Position numbers and translations under genes: made by a program. The notes beneath the pieces were generated by a model that worked only from the letters and a program-made list of their open reading frames with translations, searched no databases and was not told where the DNA came from. From Arsenicicoccus bolidensis DSM 15745 (GTDB lineage Bacteria; Actinomycetota; Actinomycetes; Actinomycetales; Dermatophilaceae), in NCBI RefSeq assembly GCF_000426385.1, contig NZ_AUFG01000004.1, positions 62,001 to 126,000 on the forward strand: a stretch of 64,000 nucleotides of DNA. Reading direction: 5' to 3'. Shown in pieces: positions 17,918 to 32,205 of the stretch. Numbering within the stretch: the stretch's first letter is position 1; every line of letters starts with the position of its first letter.

Positions 17918-18451
17918 TCAGCGCTTGTTGAACTCGTCCTGGATGCACTGCTGCATCTTGGTCGGGTCCTGGTCGTACTGCTGGCACTTCTCGGCGACGT
18001 CCGCGAAGACCAGCGTGAAGACCAGCATCGCGATGCCCATGAGGGTGCCGATGATGCCGAGGATCAGGCCGGCCATCGACAGGCCCTTGCCGCCGACGAG
18101 GCCCTGCTTGGCCTTCTTGTTGCCCATCACGCCGAGCACGATGGCGACGATGCCGGCGATCAGGCCCGGCCAGCCGCCGCAGCACGCCAGCGGGATCGAC
18201 AGGATGCCGAGGATCAGGGCGATGATGCCGAGCACGTTCGTGCCCTGTGGCTGCGGGGCGTAGCCCTGACCGTAGGGCTGGTTGCCGTAGGGCGGCTGGC
18301 CGCCGTCATACGGCTGTCCTCCACCGGCCGGCTGCGACGGCTGGCTCCCGTAGGGCTGGCTGCCGTAGGGCTGGCTCCCGTAGGCGCCGCCCGAGGCGGG
18401 ACGCTCCGGCTCTCCGGCCGGCGGCGGCGGGTTCTGCGGGTTGTCGGTCAT
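17918..18451 (-). CDS. DUF4190-type membrane protein with Tyr/Gly/Pro-rich N-terminus
   Basis: This 177-residue protein starts with about 65 residues rich in Pro, Gly, Gln and Tyr, including tandem PYGSQ units, then two hydrophobic segments separated by a short basic loop (NKKAKQG), as in DUF4190 proteins. After the second helix is a short tail with two cysteines (EKCQQYD, MQQCIQ). The ATG at 18451 has a good ribosome-binding site (GAGAGGGGAA) upstream. Function is unknown. Confidence 0.72.
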   Translation of the reverse strand: MTDNPQNPPPPAGEPERPASGGAYGSQPYGSQPYGSQPSQPAGGGQPYDGGQPPYGNQPYGQGYAPQPQGTNVLGIIALILGILSIPLACCGGWPGLIAGIVAIVLGVMGNKKAKQGLVGGKGLSMAGLILGIIGTLMGIAMLVFTLVFADVAEKCQQYDQDPTKMQQCIQDEFNKR

Positions 18452-18563
18452 GGATTTCCCCTCTCGTCTGTGACAGAAGCGCCTGTCAAGGCGACGGTGC
18501 CACGCTAGCCGCCTGCTCGACGCGCCCCGGGGAGGTGTGCCGTGTGTCCGCCGGCCGTGGCCG

Positions 18564-18569
18564 TATCGT
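18564..18569 (+). promoter_or_regulatory. Leaderless -10 element (TATCGT) for the DUF2752 gene
   Basis: TATCGT ends 6 nt before GTG 18576, favouring that start over other in-frame GTGs upstream. Confidence 0.45.
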
Positions 18570-18575
18570 GGCCGT

Positions 18576-19046
18576 GTGCCGCAGACGTCCGCCCCGGCGC
18601 CCGCACGCTCGTCCTCCGAGCGCGGTCGGGTCGTGCTCGCCCTGCCGCTGGGGCTGCTGGCCGGCCAGGCGGTGGCCCTCGGTGCCCTCGCCGTCCGCGA
18701 CCCGCACCGGCCGGGGTCCTGGGGCGGTTGCCCCTTCCTCGCCCTGACCGGGCTGCCGTGCCCCTGGTGCGGCGGGCTGCGCTCCGTCCACGACCTCGTC
18801 CACGGTGACGTCGTCGCCGCGCTGTCCTCCAACGCCCCCACCGTCCTCGCGGTCCTCGCCCTCCTGGCCGGCACCATCGCGTGGACGGTCGTGGCGTGGC
18901 GGGCCCGGCGGCGAGGGGCCGCCGACCCGGTCGTCATACGGCTCCAGGGGGCCCCCGTCGGGCGTTGGGTCGCGGCGGTGCTCCTGCTGTGGTGCGCCTT
19001 CGGCGTCGCCCGCTGGTGGGCGCCCCTGGCGTGGTGGCAGCCCTAG
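18576..19046 (+). CDS. DUF2752 membrane protein
   Basis: This 156-residue protein has about three hydrophobic segments and the DUF2752 core CPFLALTGLPCPWCGGLRSV, with three conserved cysteines and the following VHDLVHGD. The cysteines suggest metal or redox chemistry, but no function is known. GTG 18576 is chosen from the upstream hexamer. It contains a rare ATA isoleucine codon at 18936. It sits between the DUF4190-type gene and trpC. Confidence 0.78.
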   Translation: MPQTSAPAPARSSSERGRVVLALPLGLLAGQAVALGALAVRDPHRPGSWGGCPFLALTGLPCPWCGGLRSVHDLVHGDVVAALSSNAPTVLAVLALLAGTIAWTVVAWRARRRGAADPVVIRLQGAPVGRWVAAVLLLWCAFGVARWWAPLAWWQP

Positions 19047-19086
19047 TCGACGCGTGGACGGATTGGGTGACCGCGCCGCGAGTGGC

Positions 19087-19092
19087 TAGCCT
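19087..19092 (+). promoter_or_regulatory. Leaderless -10 element (TAGCCT) for trpC
   Basis: TAGCCT ends 6 nt before GTG 19099. A leaderless transcript leaves no room for a trp attenuator at this position. Confidence 0.6.
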
Positions 19093-19098
19093 GAGCCC

Positions 19099-19911
19099 GT
19101 GGCTTCGGTACTCGACGACATCATCGGCGGCGTCCGCGAGGATCTCGCGCGCCGCCAGGCGCAGACCTCGCTGGACGCGCTGAAGGAGCGCGCCTCCCAG
19201 GTCGAGCCGGCCAAGGACGCCCGAGCCGCGCTGGCCCTGGGCCGCACCGCCGGGGTCCGGGTGATCGCCGAGGTCAAGCGGTCCAGCCCGAGCAAGGGGG
19301 CCCTCGCGCTCATCGCGGATCCGGGCGGGCTCGCGGCGGACTACGAGGCCGGCGGGGCCAGCGTCATCAGCGTCCTCACCGAGCAGCGCAGGTTCGGCGG
19401 CAGCCTGGCCGACCTCGACACGGTGCGGGCCGCCGTGGACGTGCCGGTGCTGCGCAAGGACTTCATGGTCGAGCCCTACCAGCTGTGGGAGGCGCGGGCG
19501 CACGGCGCCGACGTCATCCTGCTGATCGTGGCGGCGCTCGAGCAGTCCGTCCTGGTCTCGATGCGGGAGCGCGCCGAGTCCCTCGGCATGACCGCCCTGG
19601 TGGAGGTGCACGACGAGGACGAGGCCCGCCGGGCGCTGGACGCCGGGGCCAGGGTCGTCGGCGTCAACAACCGCAACCTCAAGACCCTCGAGGTCGACCG
19701 CTCCACCTTCGGACGCGTCGCCGCGCTGCTGCCCGACACGGTCGTGCGCGTCGCCGAGTCGGGGGTCCGCGGACCTCACGACGTCATGGACCTCGCTCGC
19801 GCCGGTGCCGACGCCGTGCTCGTGGGGGAGTCCCTCGTCACCGGGGGCAGCCCCCGGGACGCCGTCGCCGAGCTCATCGCCGCCGGCGCCCACCCGGCCC
19901 TGCGCCACTGA
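19099..19911 (+). CDS. trpC: Indole-3-glycerol phosphate synthase
   Basis: The 270-residue TIM barrel converts carboxyphenylamino-deoxyribulose phosphate to indole-3-glycerol phosphate. Motifs include [13 protein letters not shown] with the catalytic Lys, [10 protein letters not shown] with a second Lys, LVEVHDE, the GVNNRNLKT segment, and the phosphate-binding VAESGV. It opens a second trp transcription unit: trpC, trpB, trpA, then a redox pair and lgt. The separate trpF-type isomerase is not in this window. Confidence 0.95.
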   Translation: MASVLDDIIGGVREDLARRQAQTSLDALKERASQVEPAKDARAALALGRTAGVRVIAEVKRSSPSKGALALIADPGGLAADYEAGGASVISVLTEQRRFGGSLADLDTVRAAVDVPVLRKDFMVEPYQLWEARAHGADVILLIVAALEQSVLVSMRERAESLGMTALVEVHDEDEARRALDAGARVVGVNNRNLKTLEVDRSTFGRVAALLPDTVVRVAESGVRGPHDVMDLARAGADAVLVGESLVTGGSPRDAVAELIAAGAHPALRH

Positions 19912-19925
19912 CCCCCGGAGCCCCC

Positions 19926-21269
19926 ATGGACGACTCGACCGAGACCCCCACCACCGCGCCGGACCAGCCGCGCGAGCCTCACCGCCCGCACCGGTCTCCC
20001 AGCGACGCCGGCCCGGGCGACCCGGTGGGCCGGTTCGACGACTTCGGCGGCCGCTACGTCCCCGAGGCGCTGGTCGCGGCGCTGGAGGAGCTCGACGAGC
20101 AGCGCCTCAAGGCCGCCCGCGACCCGGAGTTCCTCACCGAGCTCGAGCGGCTGCAGCGGACCTACACGGGCCGCCCGAGCATCATCACCGAGGTGCCGCG
20201 CTTCGCCGAGCACTGCGGGGGAGCGCGGGTCATCCTCAAGCGCGAAGACCTCAACCACACCGGCTCCCACAAGATCAACAACGTGCTCGGCCAGGCGCTG
20301 CTGACCCGGCGCATGGGCAAGACGCGCGTCATCGCCGAGACGGGGGCGGGCCAGCACGGCGTGGCCACCGCGACCGCGGCAGCGCTCATGGGGCTTGAGT
20401 GCGTCGTCTACATGGGGGAGCGGGACACCGAGCGGCAGGCCCTCAACGTCGCCCGCATGCGCCTCCTCGGCGCCACGGTCGTGCCCGTGACGCACGGCAG
20501 CCGGACGCTCAAGGACGCGGTCAACGAGGCCTTCCGCGACTGGGTCGCCAACGTCGCCACCACCCACTACGTCCTGGGGACGGTCACCGGGCCGCACCCC
20601 TTCCCGGAGATGGTCCGCGACTTCCACAAGGTCATCGGCGAGGAGGCCCGGGAGCAGGTCCTCGAGCTCGTGGGCCGGCTGCCCGACGCGGTCTGCGCCT
20701 GCGTGGGCGGTGGGTCCAACGCGATGGGCATCTTCCACGCGTTCGTGCCCGACCGCGACGTGCGGCTCGTCGGCCTGGAGGGCGGCGGCGAGGGCGTCGA
20801 GTCCGGACGTCACGCATCGCGGTTCGCCACCGGCACCCCGGGCGTGCTGCACGGCGCCTTCACCTACCTGCTCCAGGACGACGAGGGGCAGACCATCGAG
20901 TCGCACTCGGTCTCGGCCGGCCTGGACTACCCCAGCGTGGGACCCGAGCACGCGGCCCTGCACGCGTCCGGTCGTGCGGAGTACCACCCGATCACGGACG
21001 ACGAGGCCATGGAGGCCTTCCGGCTGCTCACCCGCACCGAGGGCATCCTGCCGGCCATCGAGTCCAGCCACGCGCTCGCCGGCGCCATGAAGCTCGGGCG
21101 CGAGCTCGGGCCCGACGCCGTCATCCTCGTCAGCCTGTCCGGCCGCGGGGACAAGGACGTCGACAGCGCCGCCCGCTGGTTCGGGCTGATGGACGGCGAG
21201 GACTTCGCCCGCGCCGAGGAGATCAAGGCCTCCGAGCCGGTCGGCGACAACGAAGGAGTGGGCCAGTGA
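19926..21269 (+). CDS. trpB: Tryptophan synthase beta chain
   Basis: The 447-residue PLP enzyme condenses indole with serine. Lys116 in HTGSHKINN is the PLP Schiff-base lysine, GGGSNAMG binds the PLP phosphate, and ETGAGQHG carries the catalytic Glu. The first ~33 residues are a low-complexity Pro/Thr/His extension before the conserved [17 protein letters not shown] 19926 follows GGAGCCCCC only 14 nt after trpC. The 3' end overlaps trpA by 4 nt (GTGA), as expected for subunits of one alpha2-beta2 complex. Confidence 0.96.
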   Translation: MDDSTETPTTAPDQPREPHRPHRSPSDAGPGDPVGRFDDFGGRYVPEALVAALEELDEQRLKAARDPEFLTELERLQRTYTGRPSIITEVPRFAEHCGGARVILKREDLNHTGSHKINNVLGQALLTRRMGKTRVIAETGAGQHGVATATAAALMGLECVVYMGERDTERQALNVARMRLLGATVVPVTHGSRTLKDAVNEAFRDWVANVATTHYVLGTVTGPHPFPEMVRDFHKVIGEEAREQVLELVGRLPDAVCACVGGGSNAMGIFHAFVPDRDVRLVGLEGGGEGVESGRHASRFATGTPGVLHGAFTYLLQDDEGQTIESHSVSAGLDYPSVGPEHAALHASGRAEYHPITDDEAMEAFRLLTRTEGILPAIESSHALAGAMKLGRELGPDAVILVSLSGRGDKDVDSAARWFGLMDGEDFARAEEIKASEPVGDNEGVGQ

Positions 21270-22054
21270 GCTCCCGCGTCACCGACGTCCTGCGGCGCTG
21301 CCGCGACGAGCACCGGGCCGCCCTCGTGGGCTACCTGCCCGTGGGCTACCCCGACGTCGACCGCTCGATCGAGGCCATGGTCGCCATGGTCGAGGCAGGC
21401 GTGGACATCGTCGAGGTCGGCATCCCCTACAGCGACCCGGTCATGGACGGCCCGGTCATCCAGGACGCCGCCGTGCAGGCCCTCGCGGGTGGGGTGCGGC
21501 TCGCCGACGCGTTCCGCGCGGTCCGGGCCATCACCGACGCCGGTGGCGCCGCGGTGTGCATGACCTACATCAACCCCGTGCTGCGGTATGGCGTCGACCG
21601 GTTCGCGGCCGAGCTCGCGGCGAACGGCGGCTCCGGGCTGATCACCCCCGACCTGATCCCCGACGAGGCCGGAGCCTGGATCGACGCCGCGGAGCGGCAC
21701 GACCTGGACCGCATCTTCCTGGTCGCCCCCTCGTCCACCACCGAGCGCCTGGCGTCCACGTCCGCCGCCTGCCGCGGCTTCGTCTACGTCACCGCCCTCA
21801 TGGGCGTCACCGGTGCGCGGGCGGCCGTCGGGCCCGAGGCGGCCCACCTGATCGAGCGCACCCGCGCCGTCACCGACACCCCGCTGTGCGTGGGGCTCGG
21901 CGTCTCCACCCGCGAGCAGGCGGCTCAGGTCGCGGCCTACGCGGACGGGGTCATCGTCGGGTCGGCGCTCGTCCGCGCTCTCGGCGAGGGTGTCGAGGAG
22001 CTGCAGGGCGTCGTCCGCGAGCTGGCGGCCGGCGTCCGGGAGGGCGGCCGATGA
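21266..22054 (+). CDS. trpA: Tryptophan synthase alpha chain
   Basis: The 262-residue TIM barrel splits indole-3-glycerol phosphate and channels indole to TrpB. Catalytic Glu50 (in [10 protein letters not shown]) and Asp61 (VMDGPVIQ) are present, as are [10 protein letters not shown] and the phosphate-binding VGLGVST. It starts within the trpB stop and ends within the start codon of the MauE/DoxX gene (ATGA), so five genes from trpB to lgt are closely packed or overlapping. Confidence 0.95.
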   Translation: MSSRVTDVLRRCRDEHRAALVGYLPVGYPDVDRSIEAMVAMVEAGVDIVEVGIPYSDPVMDGPVIQDAAVQALAGGVRLADAFRAVRAITDAGGAAVCMTYINPVLRYGVDRFAAELAANGGSGLITPDLIPDEAGAWIDAAERHDLDRIFLVAPSSTTERLASTSAACRGFVYVTALMGVTGARAAVGPEAAHLIERTRAVTDTPLCVGLGVSTREQAAQVAAYADGVIVGSALVRALGEGVEELQGVVRELAAGVREGGR

Positions 22055-22530
22055 GGACCCGCGGCGTGAGCGAGTGGGTGGGCCTCGTGGCCCGCCTCGT
22101 GCTGGGCGTCGTCCTCGTCGTGTCGGGCTACCTGAAGGTCGGCTCCCTCGAGTCCTCCGCCGAGGCGGTGCGGGCGTTCAAGATCCTGCCCTACGACCTG
22201 GCCAACCTGGTGGGCTACGTCCTGCCGGTGCTGGAGCTCGCCATCGGTGCGTTGCTCGTGCTCGGGCTGTTCACGCGGATCGCCGGGATCGCCGGGGCCC
22301 TGCTCATGGTCGCCTTCCTGATCGGCATCGTGAGCGTGTGGGTGCGTGGCATCTCCATCGACTGCGGCTGCTTCGGCGGGGGTGGCGTCGTGGCGCCCGA
22401 GGACACCAACTACCTGTGGGACGTCGTGCGTGACGTCGGGCTGCTGCTCTGCGGCGTGTGGCTCGCCGTCCGACCACGCACCCCTGCGAGCATGGACCGA
22501 TGGCTCTTCGGAGCCCCGACCACACACTGA
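22051..22530 (+). CDS. MauE/DoxX family redox-associated membrane protein
   Basis: This 159-residue protein has four hydrophobic helices and the cysteine motif IDCGCFGGGG before the last helix, typical of MauE-like proteins that support disulfide or thioredoxin chemistry. It lies between trpA and a membrane-anchored DsbA-like protein, and the pair is likely to work together in extracytoplasmic thiol oxidation. It overlaps trpA by 4 nt. Involvement in tryptophan synthesis is not implied. Confidence 0.8.
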   Translation: MRTRGVSEWVGLVARLVLGVVLVVSGYLKVGSLESSAEAVRAFKILPYDLANLVGYVLPVLELAIGALLVLGLFTRIAGIAGALLMVAFLIGIVSVWVRGISIDCGCFGGGGVVAPEDTNYLWDVVRDVGLLLCGVWLAVRPRTPASMDRWLFGAPTTH

Positions 22531-22546
22531 TCGAGGAGCACCACCG

Positions 22547-23332
22547 ATGAGCACGAGCTACGAGGAGCGGCGCCGCAAGGCCCAGGCCGCGGCCCCCAGG
22601 AACAACAAGGGCAAGGTCGTCGCGGCCGCCGCGCTCGTCGCGCTGCTCGTCCTGGTCGCCGTCGGCTGGGCGATCTGGTCGCAGCAGTCCCACAAGAGCG
22701 AGGTGGCGCAGAAGATCGCCAACGCCTCGACGCCCCCCAACGCGACCGCGGACGGCGGCGGGATCGTCGCCAACCCCGGCAAGGCCAAGGCCGGAGCGCC
22801 CACCCTCGTGATCTACGAGGACTTCCAGTGCCCGATCTGCAAGCAGGTCGAGGACGCCGTCGGCCCGACGGTGACGAAGCTGTCGGACGAGGGCAAGATC
22901 AAGCTCGAGTACCACCTGCGCAGCTTCCTGGACGAGAACATCAAGCGCGCGATGCCCACCGTCCCCAACCCGGACTCCTCCCTGCGCTCCGCCGCGGCCG
23001 CGAGCTGCGCCGACGCGGCCGGGAGCTTCAAGGCCTACCACGACGTGGTCTTCAAGCATCAGCCCGAGGAGGGCAAGGGCTACACCGACCAGCAGCTGCG
23101 GGTCGACCTCGCCCAGGAGGCGGGACTCTCCGGTGACGCGCTCGACGGGTTCCAGAGCTGCGTGCAGGACAAGAAGATGATCGGCTTCGCGACCAAGATG
23201 GAGCAGGTCGGCCAGCAGAAGGGCAACACCGGCACGCCGCAGTACCTCCTGAACGGCAAGGAGATCCCCTTCCAGACCTTTGCCCAGGATCCGGCCAAGC
23301 TCGAGCAGGCCGTCGCCGCGGCGACCAAGTGA
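22547..23332 (+). CDS. Membrane-anchored DsbA-like thioredoxin-fold protein
   Basis: This 261-residue protein has a basic N-terminus, one hydrophobic helix (about residues 23-44) and an extracytoplasmic thioredoxin fold. The active site is CPIC (Cys95-Cys98) in YEDFQCPICK, and the cis-proline loop is GTPQ. It probably catalyses disulfide formation in secreted or lipoprotein substrates. GAGGAG lies 7 nt before ATG 22547. The stop overlaps the lgt GTG by 4 nt. Confidence 0.85.
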   Translation: MSTSYEERRRKAQAAAPRNNKGKVVAAAALVALLVLVAVGWAIWSQQSHKSEVAQKIANASTPPNATADGGGIVANPGKAKAGAPTLVIYEDFQCPICKQVEDAVGPTVTKLSDEGKIKLEYHLRSFLDENIKRAMPTVPNPDSSLRSAAAASCADAAGSFKAYHDVVFKHQPEEGKGYTDQQLRVDLAQEAGLSGDALDGFQSCVQDKKMIGFATKMEQVGQQKGNTGTPQYLLNGKEIPFQTFAQDPAKLEQAVAAATK

Positions 23333-24204
23333 CGATGCTCCTCCCGACCGAGATCCCCAGCCCCACCCAGGGCGTCTGGTACCTCGGGCCGGTGCCCCTA
23401 CGGGCCTATGCCCTGTGCATCCTCGCGGGGATCCTGGTCGCGGTGTGGCTGACGCAGCGGCGTCTCGCGGCGCGTGGCGGGGACCCCGAGCGCGTCATCG
23501 ACGTGGCGATGTGGGCCGTGCCGTTCGGCATCGTCGGCGGGCGGCTCTACCACGTGATCTCCTCGCCCCAGGCCTACTTCGGCGAGGGCGGCAATCCCGT
23601 CGACGCCCTCAAGATCTGGAACGGCGGCCTCGGCATCTGGGGCGCCGTCGCCCTGGGCGCGCTCGGAGCGTGGATCGGTTGTCGTCGCAGCGGCGTGTCC
23701 TACCTCGACTTCGCGGACGCCCTCGCCCCGGGCCTGATCATCGCCCAGGCCATCGGGCGGTGGGGCAACTGGTTCAACAACGAGCTGTATGGCGGACCCA
23801 CCGACCTGCCCTGGGCGCTGCAGATCCACGAGTGGGACGCCACGACGGGGAAGGCCGTGCGGGACGCGGGGGGCCAGGCGGTCGTCCTCGGCAGCTACCA
23901 CCCCACGTTCCTCTACGAGTCGCTGTGGTGCCTGGGGGTGGCGGCGCTGCTCGTGTGGGCGGACCGGCGGTTCCGGCTGCGCCCCGGCCAGGTGTTCGCG
24001 CTCTACGTCATGGGCTACACGCTGGGCCGGGTGTGGATCGAGATGATGCGCGTCGACCAGGCCAACCACGTGCTCGGGCTGCGGCTCAACGTCTGGACCA
24101 GCCTCCTCGTCTTCGCGTTCGGTCTGGCCTGGTTCGTCCTGGCTCGCCGACAGTCGCGGAGCGTCTCGACGGCCGACCCGATGGAATCTCATACTTCGGA
24201 ATGA
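23329..24204 (+). CDS. lgt: Prolipoprotein diacylglyceryl transferase
   Basis: This 291-residue integral membrane enzyme attaches diacylglycerol to the lipobox cysteine of prolipoproteins. The Lgt signature GRWGNWFNNELYG is at about residues 143-155, and several hydrophobic helices are evident. An ATG two codons inside is the alternative start. The 3' end (MESHTSE) is unusually AT-rich for the window, probably because it carries the promoter of gltB. trpA-lgt linkage is common in actinobacteria. Confidence 0.93.
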   Translation: MTMLLPTEIPSPTQGVWYLGPVPLRAYALCILAGILVAVWLTQRRLAARGGDPERVIDVAMWAVPFGIVGGRLYHVISSPQAYFGEGGNPVDALKIWNGGLGIWGAVALGALGAWIGCRRSGVSYLDFADALAPGLIIAQAIGRWGNWFNNELYGGPTDLPWALQIHEWDATTGKAVRDAGGQAVVLGSYHPTFLYESLWCLGVAALLVWADRRFRLRPGQVFALYVMGYTLGRVWIEMMRVDQANHVLGLRLNVWTSLLVFAFGLAWFVLARRQSRSVSTADPMESHTSE

Positions 24205-24337
24205 ATAACGAGTCCCTCCCCGGTGGGGGGCACTCTTTCACCCGTGTCTCTGCGTGGCCACCGCCGTCCCCGCAGCGATGCCTCATGACCTGACGGCACC
24301 CGCCGTCCGGCCCAGCACGGAGGACGGTGATCACCTG
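24205..24337 (+). promoter_or_regulatory. gltB leader region with candidate promoter and hairpin
   Basis: The AT-richer block around 24183-24208 (including TGAATAAC) is a plausible promoter. At 24214-24230 a C-rich/G-rich inverted repeat (CTCCCC, GGT loop, GGGGGG) could form a hairpin. GGAGGA (24319-24324) lies 13 nt before the ATG, and a three-codon frame GTG ATC ACC TGA (24327-24338) overlaps the start by one base. I see no convincing GlnR site. Confidence 0.4.
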
Positions 24338-28919
<4,582 letters not shown>

Positions 28920-28927
<8 letters not shown>

Positions 28928-30380
28928 CCCTCGTGGATTCTTGAAGAACCGCCAGCGGGAGCTGCCCCAGCGGCGCCCGGTGCCGGTGCGCATCCAGGAC
29001 TGGAAGGAGGTCTACGAGGCGCAGCCCGTGGACCAGCTCCAGCGACAGGCGGGCCGCTGCATGGACTGCGGCATCCCCTTCTGCCACAGCGGGTGCCCGC
29101 TCGGCAACCTCATCCCCGAGTGGAACACCCAGGCCTGGCGCGGTGACTGGCGCGACGCCATCGACCGGCTGCACGCGACCAACAACTTCCCGGAGTTCAC
29201 CGGCCGCCTGTGCCCGGCCCCCTGCGAGACGGCCTGCGTCCTCGGCATCAACCAGGACCCGGTGACCATCAAGCAGATCGAGGTCACCACCGTCGAGCGG
29301 GCCTTCGAGGCCCAGCGCGTCGACCCGCAGCCGCCGGAGCGGCTGTCGGGCAAGCGCGTGGCGGTCGTCGGGTCCGGCCCGGCCGGCCTCGCGGCGGCCC
29401 AGCAGCTGACCCGCGCCGGCCACACCGTCGCGGTCTACGAGCGCGCCGACAAGCCCGGCGGCCTGCTGCGCTACGGCATCCCCGAGTTCAAGATGGAGAA
29501 GGCCGTGCTCGACCGGCGGCTCAACCAGATGACCCAGGAGGGCACCGTCTTCCGCTCCGGCGTCAAGGTCGGCGAGGACCTGACCGGCCAGCAGCTGCGC
29601 GAGCGCTTCGACGCCGTCGTGCTGGCCATCGGGTCGACGGTGCCGCGCGACCTGCCGGTCCCGGGGCGCGAGCTCGGCGGCATCCACCAGGCCATGGACT
29701 TCCTGCCCCCGGCCAACCGCGTGGCCCTCGGCCAGCAGGTCCAGGGACAGGTCACGGCGGAGGGCAAGGACGTCGTCATCATCGGCGGCGGTGACACCGG
29801 CGCCGACTGCCTCGGCACGTCCATCCGCCAGGGCGCCCGCTCGGTCACCAGCCTGGAGATCATGGGCCGTCCCGGCGAGCTGCGCCCCGCCAACCAGCCC
29901 TGGCCGACCTATCCCATGCTCTACCGCGTCGCCAGCGCGCACGAGGAGGGCGGCGACCGCGTCTACGCCGTCAGCACCAAGGAGTTCGTGGGCGACGACG
30001 ACGGCAACGTCGCGGGCCTGCGGATCACCGAGGTCGAGATGCGCGACGGGCGGTTCGAGGAGGTCGAGGGCAGCGAGCGCGTCATCCCCGCGCAGCTGGT
30101 GCTGCTGGCGATGGGCTTCCTCGGCCCGCAGCGCGAGGGCCTCGTCGACCAGCTGGGCGTGGCCCTGGACGAGCGTTCCAACATCCGTCGCGACGCCAGC
30201 TTCATGACCTCGGTGCCCGGGGTCTTCGTGGCGGGCGACGCGGGCCGCGGCCAGTCGCTCATCGTCTGGGCGATCGCCGAGGGACGCAGCGCCGCGCAGG
30301 GCGTCGACGCCTACCTCACCGGTGGGATCTCGCGCCTGCCGCGGCCGGTCGAGCCCACGGACCGACCCCTGGTGGTCTGA
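28920..30380 (+). CDS. gltD: Glutamate synthase small subunit (GOGAT beta)
   Basis: The 486-residue flavoprotein passes electrons from NADPH through FAD and iron-sulfur clusters to GltB. The N-terminal cysteines [17 protein letters not shown] and [12 protein letters not shown] are 4Fe-4S ligands, [13 protein letters not shown] binds FAD, and GGGDTGADC binds NADPH. GTG 28920 starts inside gltB, with the two stops out of frame, implying coupled translation in the usual 1:1 ratio. The operon ends in a 25-bp hairpin. Confidence 0.95.
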
Positions 30381-30395
30381 CCTCCTCCGCCACAG

Positions 30396-30451
30396 GGACA
30401 GCCGTATGCCGCCCGCCCGGTTCACGCCGGGCGGGCGGCATACGGCTGTCC
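30396..30451. terminator. 25-bp perfect hairpin after gltBD
   Basis: Arms beginning GGACAGCCGTATGCCGCC and ending GGCGGCATACGGCTGTCC are exact complements over 25 bp around the 6-nt loop TTCACG; CCAC/GTGG extends it after a 2-nt bulge. It lies 15 nt after gltD and 75 nt before the pyk promoter. There is no U tract, but its stability would insulate pyk from gltBD transcription. It contains the CATACGG word on both arms. Confidence 0.75.
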
Positions 30452-30526
30452 GTGGGGTCTTGCGCGGACCGCGCCGGCCACCTCGCCGCCCGCCGCGGGA
30501 TGGCTCTGTGGCGCACGCCACTGCAC

Positions 30527-30532
30527 TAGGAT
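30527..30532 (+). promoter_or_regulatory. Leaderless -10 element (TAGGAT) for pyk
   Basis: TAGGAT ends 7 nt before ATG 30540. The earlier in-frame ATG at 30531 overlaps the hexamer itself and cannot be transcribed from it. Confidence 0.6.
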
Positions 30533-30539
30533 GGAGGTC

Positions 30540-31994
30540 ATGCGCCGAGCCAAGATCGTCTGCACCATCGGGCCGGCCACATCCTCCATCGAGCAGATGC
30601 GCAAGCTGGTTGCTGCCGGGATGGACGTGGCTCGCCTCAACTTCTCCCACGGGTCGCACGAGGACCACCAGCAGGTCTACGCCAACGTCCGGGCCGCGTC
30701 CGACGAGGTCGGCCGCGCCGTGGGCACGCTGGTCGACCTGCAGGGCCCCAAGATCCGCACCGGCCGGTTCGCCAACGGCCCCATCCTCCTGACCAAGGGT
30801 GACCGGTTCACGATCACGACCGACGACGTCCAGGGCGACCAGGACCGCGTCGGCACGACCTACAAGGGCCTCCCGGGCGACGTGTCCGTGGGGGACCGCC
30901 TCCTGATCGACGACGGCAAGGTCGGCCTGCGCGCCGTCGAGGTCACCGACACCGACGTGGTCACCGAGGTCGTCGAGGGCGGCTTCGTCTCCAACAACAA
31001 GGGCATCAACCTGCCCGGCGTCGCCGTGAGCGTCCCGGCCCTGTCCGACAAGGACGAGGCCGACCTGCGCTTCGCCCTGCGGCTGGGCTGCGACATGGTC
31101 GCCCTGTCCTTCGTGCGCTCCGCCGCCGACGTCGACGACGTCCACCGCATCATGGACGAGGTCGGCCGGCGCGTCCCCGTCATCGCCAAGATCGAGAAGC
31201 CCCAGGCGATCGACAACCTCGAGGAGATCGTCCAGCGCTTCGACGCCGTCATGGTCGCCCGCGGCGACCTCGGCGTGGAGCTGCCGTTCGAGGAGGTCCC
31301 GATCGTGCAGAAGCGCGCGATCGAGCTGTGCCGCAAGTATGCCCGCCCCGTCATCGTCGCCACCCAGGTCCTCGAGTCGATGATCGAGAACTCCCGGCCG
31401 ACCCGCGCCGAGGCCTCCGACTGCGCCAACGCCGTCCTCGACGGCGCCGACGCGATCATGCTGTCCGGCGAGACCTCGGTCGGCAAGTGGCCGATCGAGA
31501 CCGTCCAGGCCATGGCCCGGATCATCGAGTCGACCGAGGAGCACGGCCTGTCCCGCGTGCTCCCGACGCCCGAGCCGCGCTGGCACGTGGGGGACGCGGT
31601 CACGCAGGCCGCTGTCGACGTCGCGCGTCACCTGGACGTGCGCTACCTGGTCACCTTCACCCAGTCCGGCAAGTCCGCGCGCCTGCTGTCCCGCCTGCGC
31701 TGCAGCATCCCGGTGCTGGCGTTCAGCCCGGAGCAGGCGACGCGGTCGCGGCTGTCGCTGTCGTGGGGCGTCGAGACGTTCCTGGTGCCCGACGCGAGCC
31801 ACACGGACGAGATGGTCATGCAGGTCGACCTGGCCCTGCTGGCCGCCGGCCGCGTCGAGGAGGGCGACTACGTCGTCATCGTCGCCGGCACGCCGCCGGG
31901 CGTCCAGGGCTCGACCAACTCCGTGCGCGTGCACCGCATGGGCGACTCCATCAACCACCGGATGGGCCGCACCCTCGACGAGACGCCCGCCTGA
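30540..31994 (+). CDS. pyk: Pyruvate kinase
   Basis: The 484-residue glycolytic enzyme makes pyruvate and ATP from phosphoenolpyruvate and ADP. It starts with the canonical [32 protein letters not shown], the catalytic-lysine motif [13 protein letters not shown] and the Mg-binding [10 protein letters not shown] are all present. The last ~140 residues are the allosteric C-terminal domain. ATG 30540 rather than 30531 is chosen from the promoter position. It is followed by a tRNA gene and pdtaR. Confidence 0.96.
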   Translation: MRRAKIVCTIGPATSSIEQMRKLVAAGMDVARLNFSHGSHEDHQQVYANVRAASDEVGRAVGTLVDLQGPKIRTGRFANGPILLTKGDRFTITTDDVQGDQDRVGTTYKGLPGDVSVGDRLLIDDGKVGLRAVEVTDTDVVTEVVEGGFVSNNKGINLPGVAVSVPALSDKDEADLRFALRLGCDMVALSFVRSAADVDDVHRIMDEVGRRVPVIAKIEKPQAIDNLEEIVQRFDAVMVARGDLGVELPFEEVPIVQKRAIELCRKYARPVIVATQVLESMIENSRPTRAEASDCANAVLDGADAIMLSGETSVGKWPIETVQAMARIIESTEEHGLSRVLPTPEPRWHVGDAVTQAAVDVARHLDVRYLVTFTQSGKSARLLSRLRCSIPVLAFSPEQATRSRLSLSWGVETFLVPDASHTDEMVMQVDLALLAAGRVEEGDYVVIVAGTPPGVQGSTNSVRVHRMGDSINHRMGRTLDETPA

Positions 31995-32058
31995 CGGCGG
32001 GGCGCCGCCCGCCCGTGCCGGCCGACGACCCTCGGCCGGTAGCATGGGCGGGCACCTC

Positions 32059-32144
32059 GCCGGGGTGGTGGAATGGCAGACACAGAGCACTCAAAATGCT
32101 CCGCCCGCAAGGGCGTGCGGGTTCGAGTCCCGCCCTCGGCACCA
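32059..32144 (+). tRNA. tRNA-Leu, anticodon CAA
   Basis: An 86-nt cloverleaf including encoded CCA. The acceptor stem GCCGGGG pairs with CCTCGGC (one G-U). The anticodon stem GAGCA/TGCTC encloses loop CTCAAAA, giving anticodon CAA for UUG codons. A long variable arm (CGCCCGCAAGGGCG) is typical of leucine tRNA, and the T arm is GCGGG-TTCGAGT-CCCGC. UUG must be rare in this GC-rich genome. Confidence 0.96.
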
Positions 32145-32193
32145 GCCCTCGTCGACGGGGACTCCCAGGTCGCCCCGGTCGCCTGCGTACGAC

Positions 32194-32199
32194 TAGAGT
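32194..32199 (+). promoter_or_regulatory. Leaderless -10 element (TAGAGT) for pdtaR
   Basis: TAGAGT ends 6 nt before GTG 32206, selecting that codon over ATG 32221 inside. Confidence 0.6.
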
Positions 32200-32205
32200 G
32201 ACGGG

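Noticed and set aside
17847-18263. Plus-strand and minus-strand frames starting inside the 53-bp palindromes and sharing a LDQTLTIF-type segment
   Set aside because: The shared peptide is simply the repeat translated; the rest is antisense to neighbouring genes.
19047-19098. Search for a tryptophan attenuator or leader peptide before trpC
   Set aside because: The -10 hexamer ends 6 nt before the start codon, leaving no leader; no Trp-codon run is seen.
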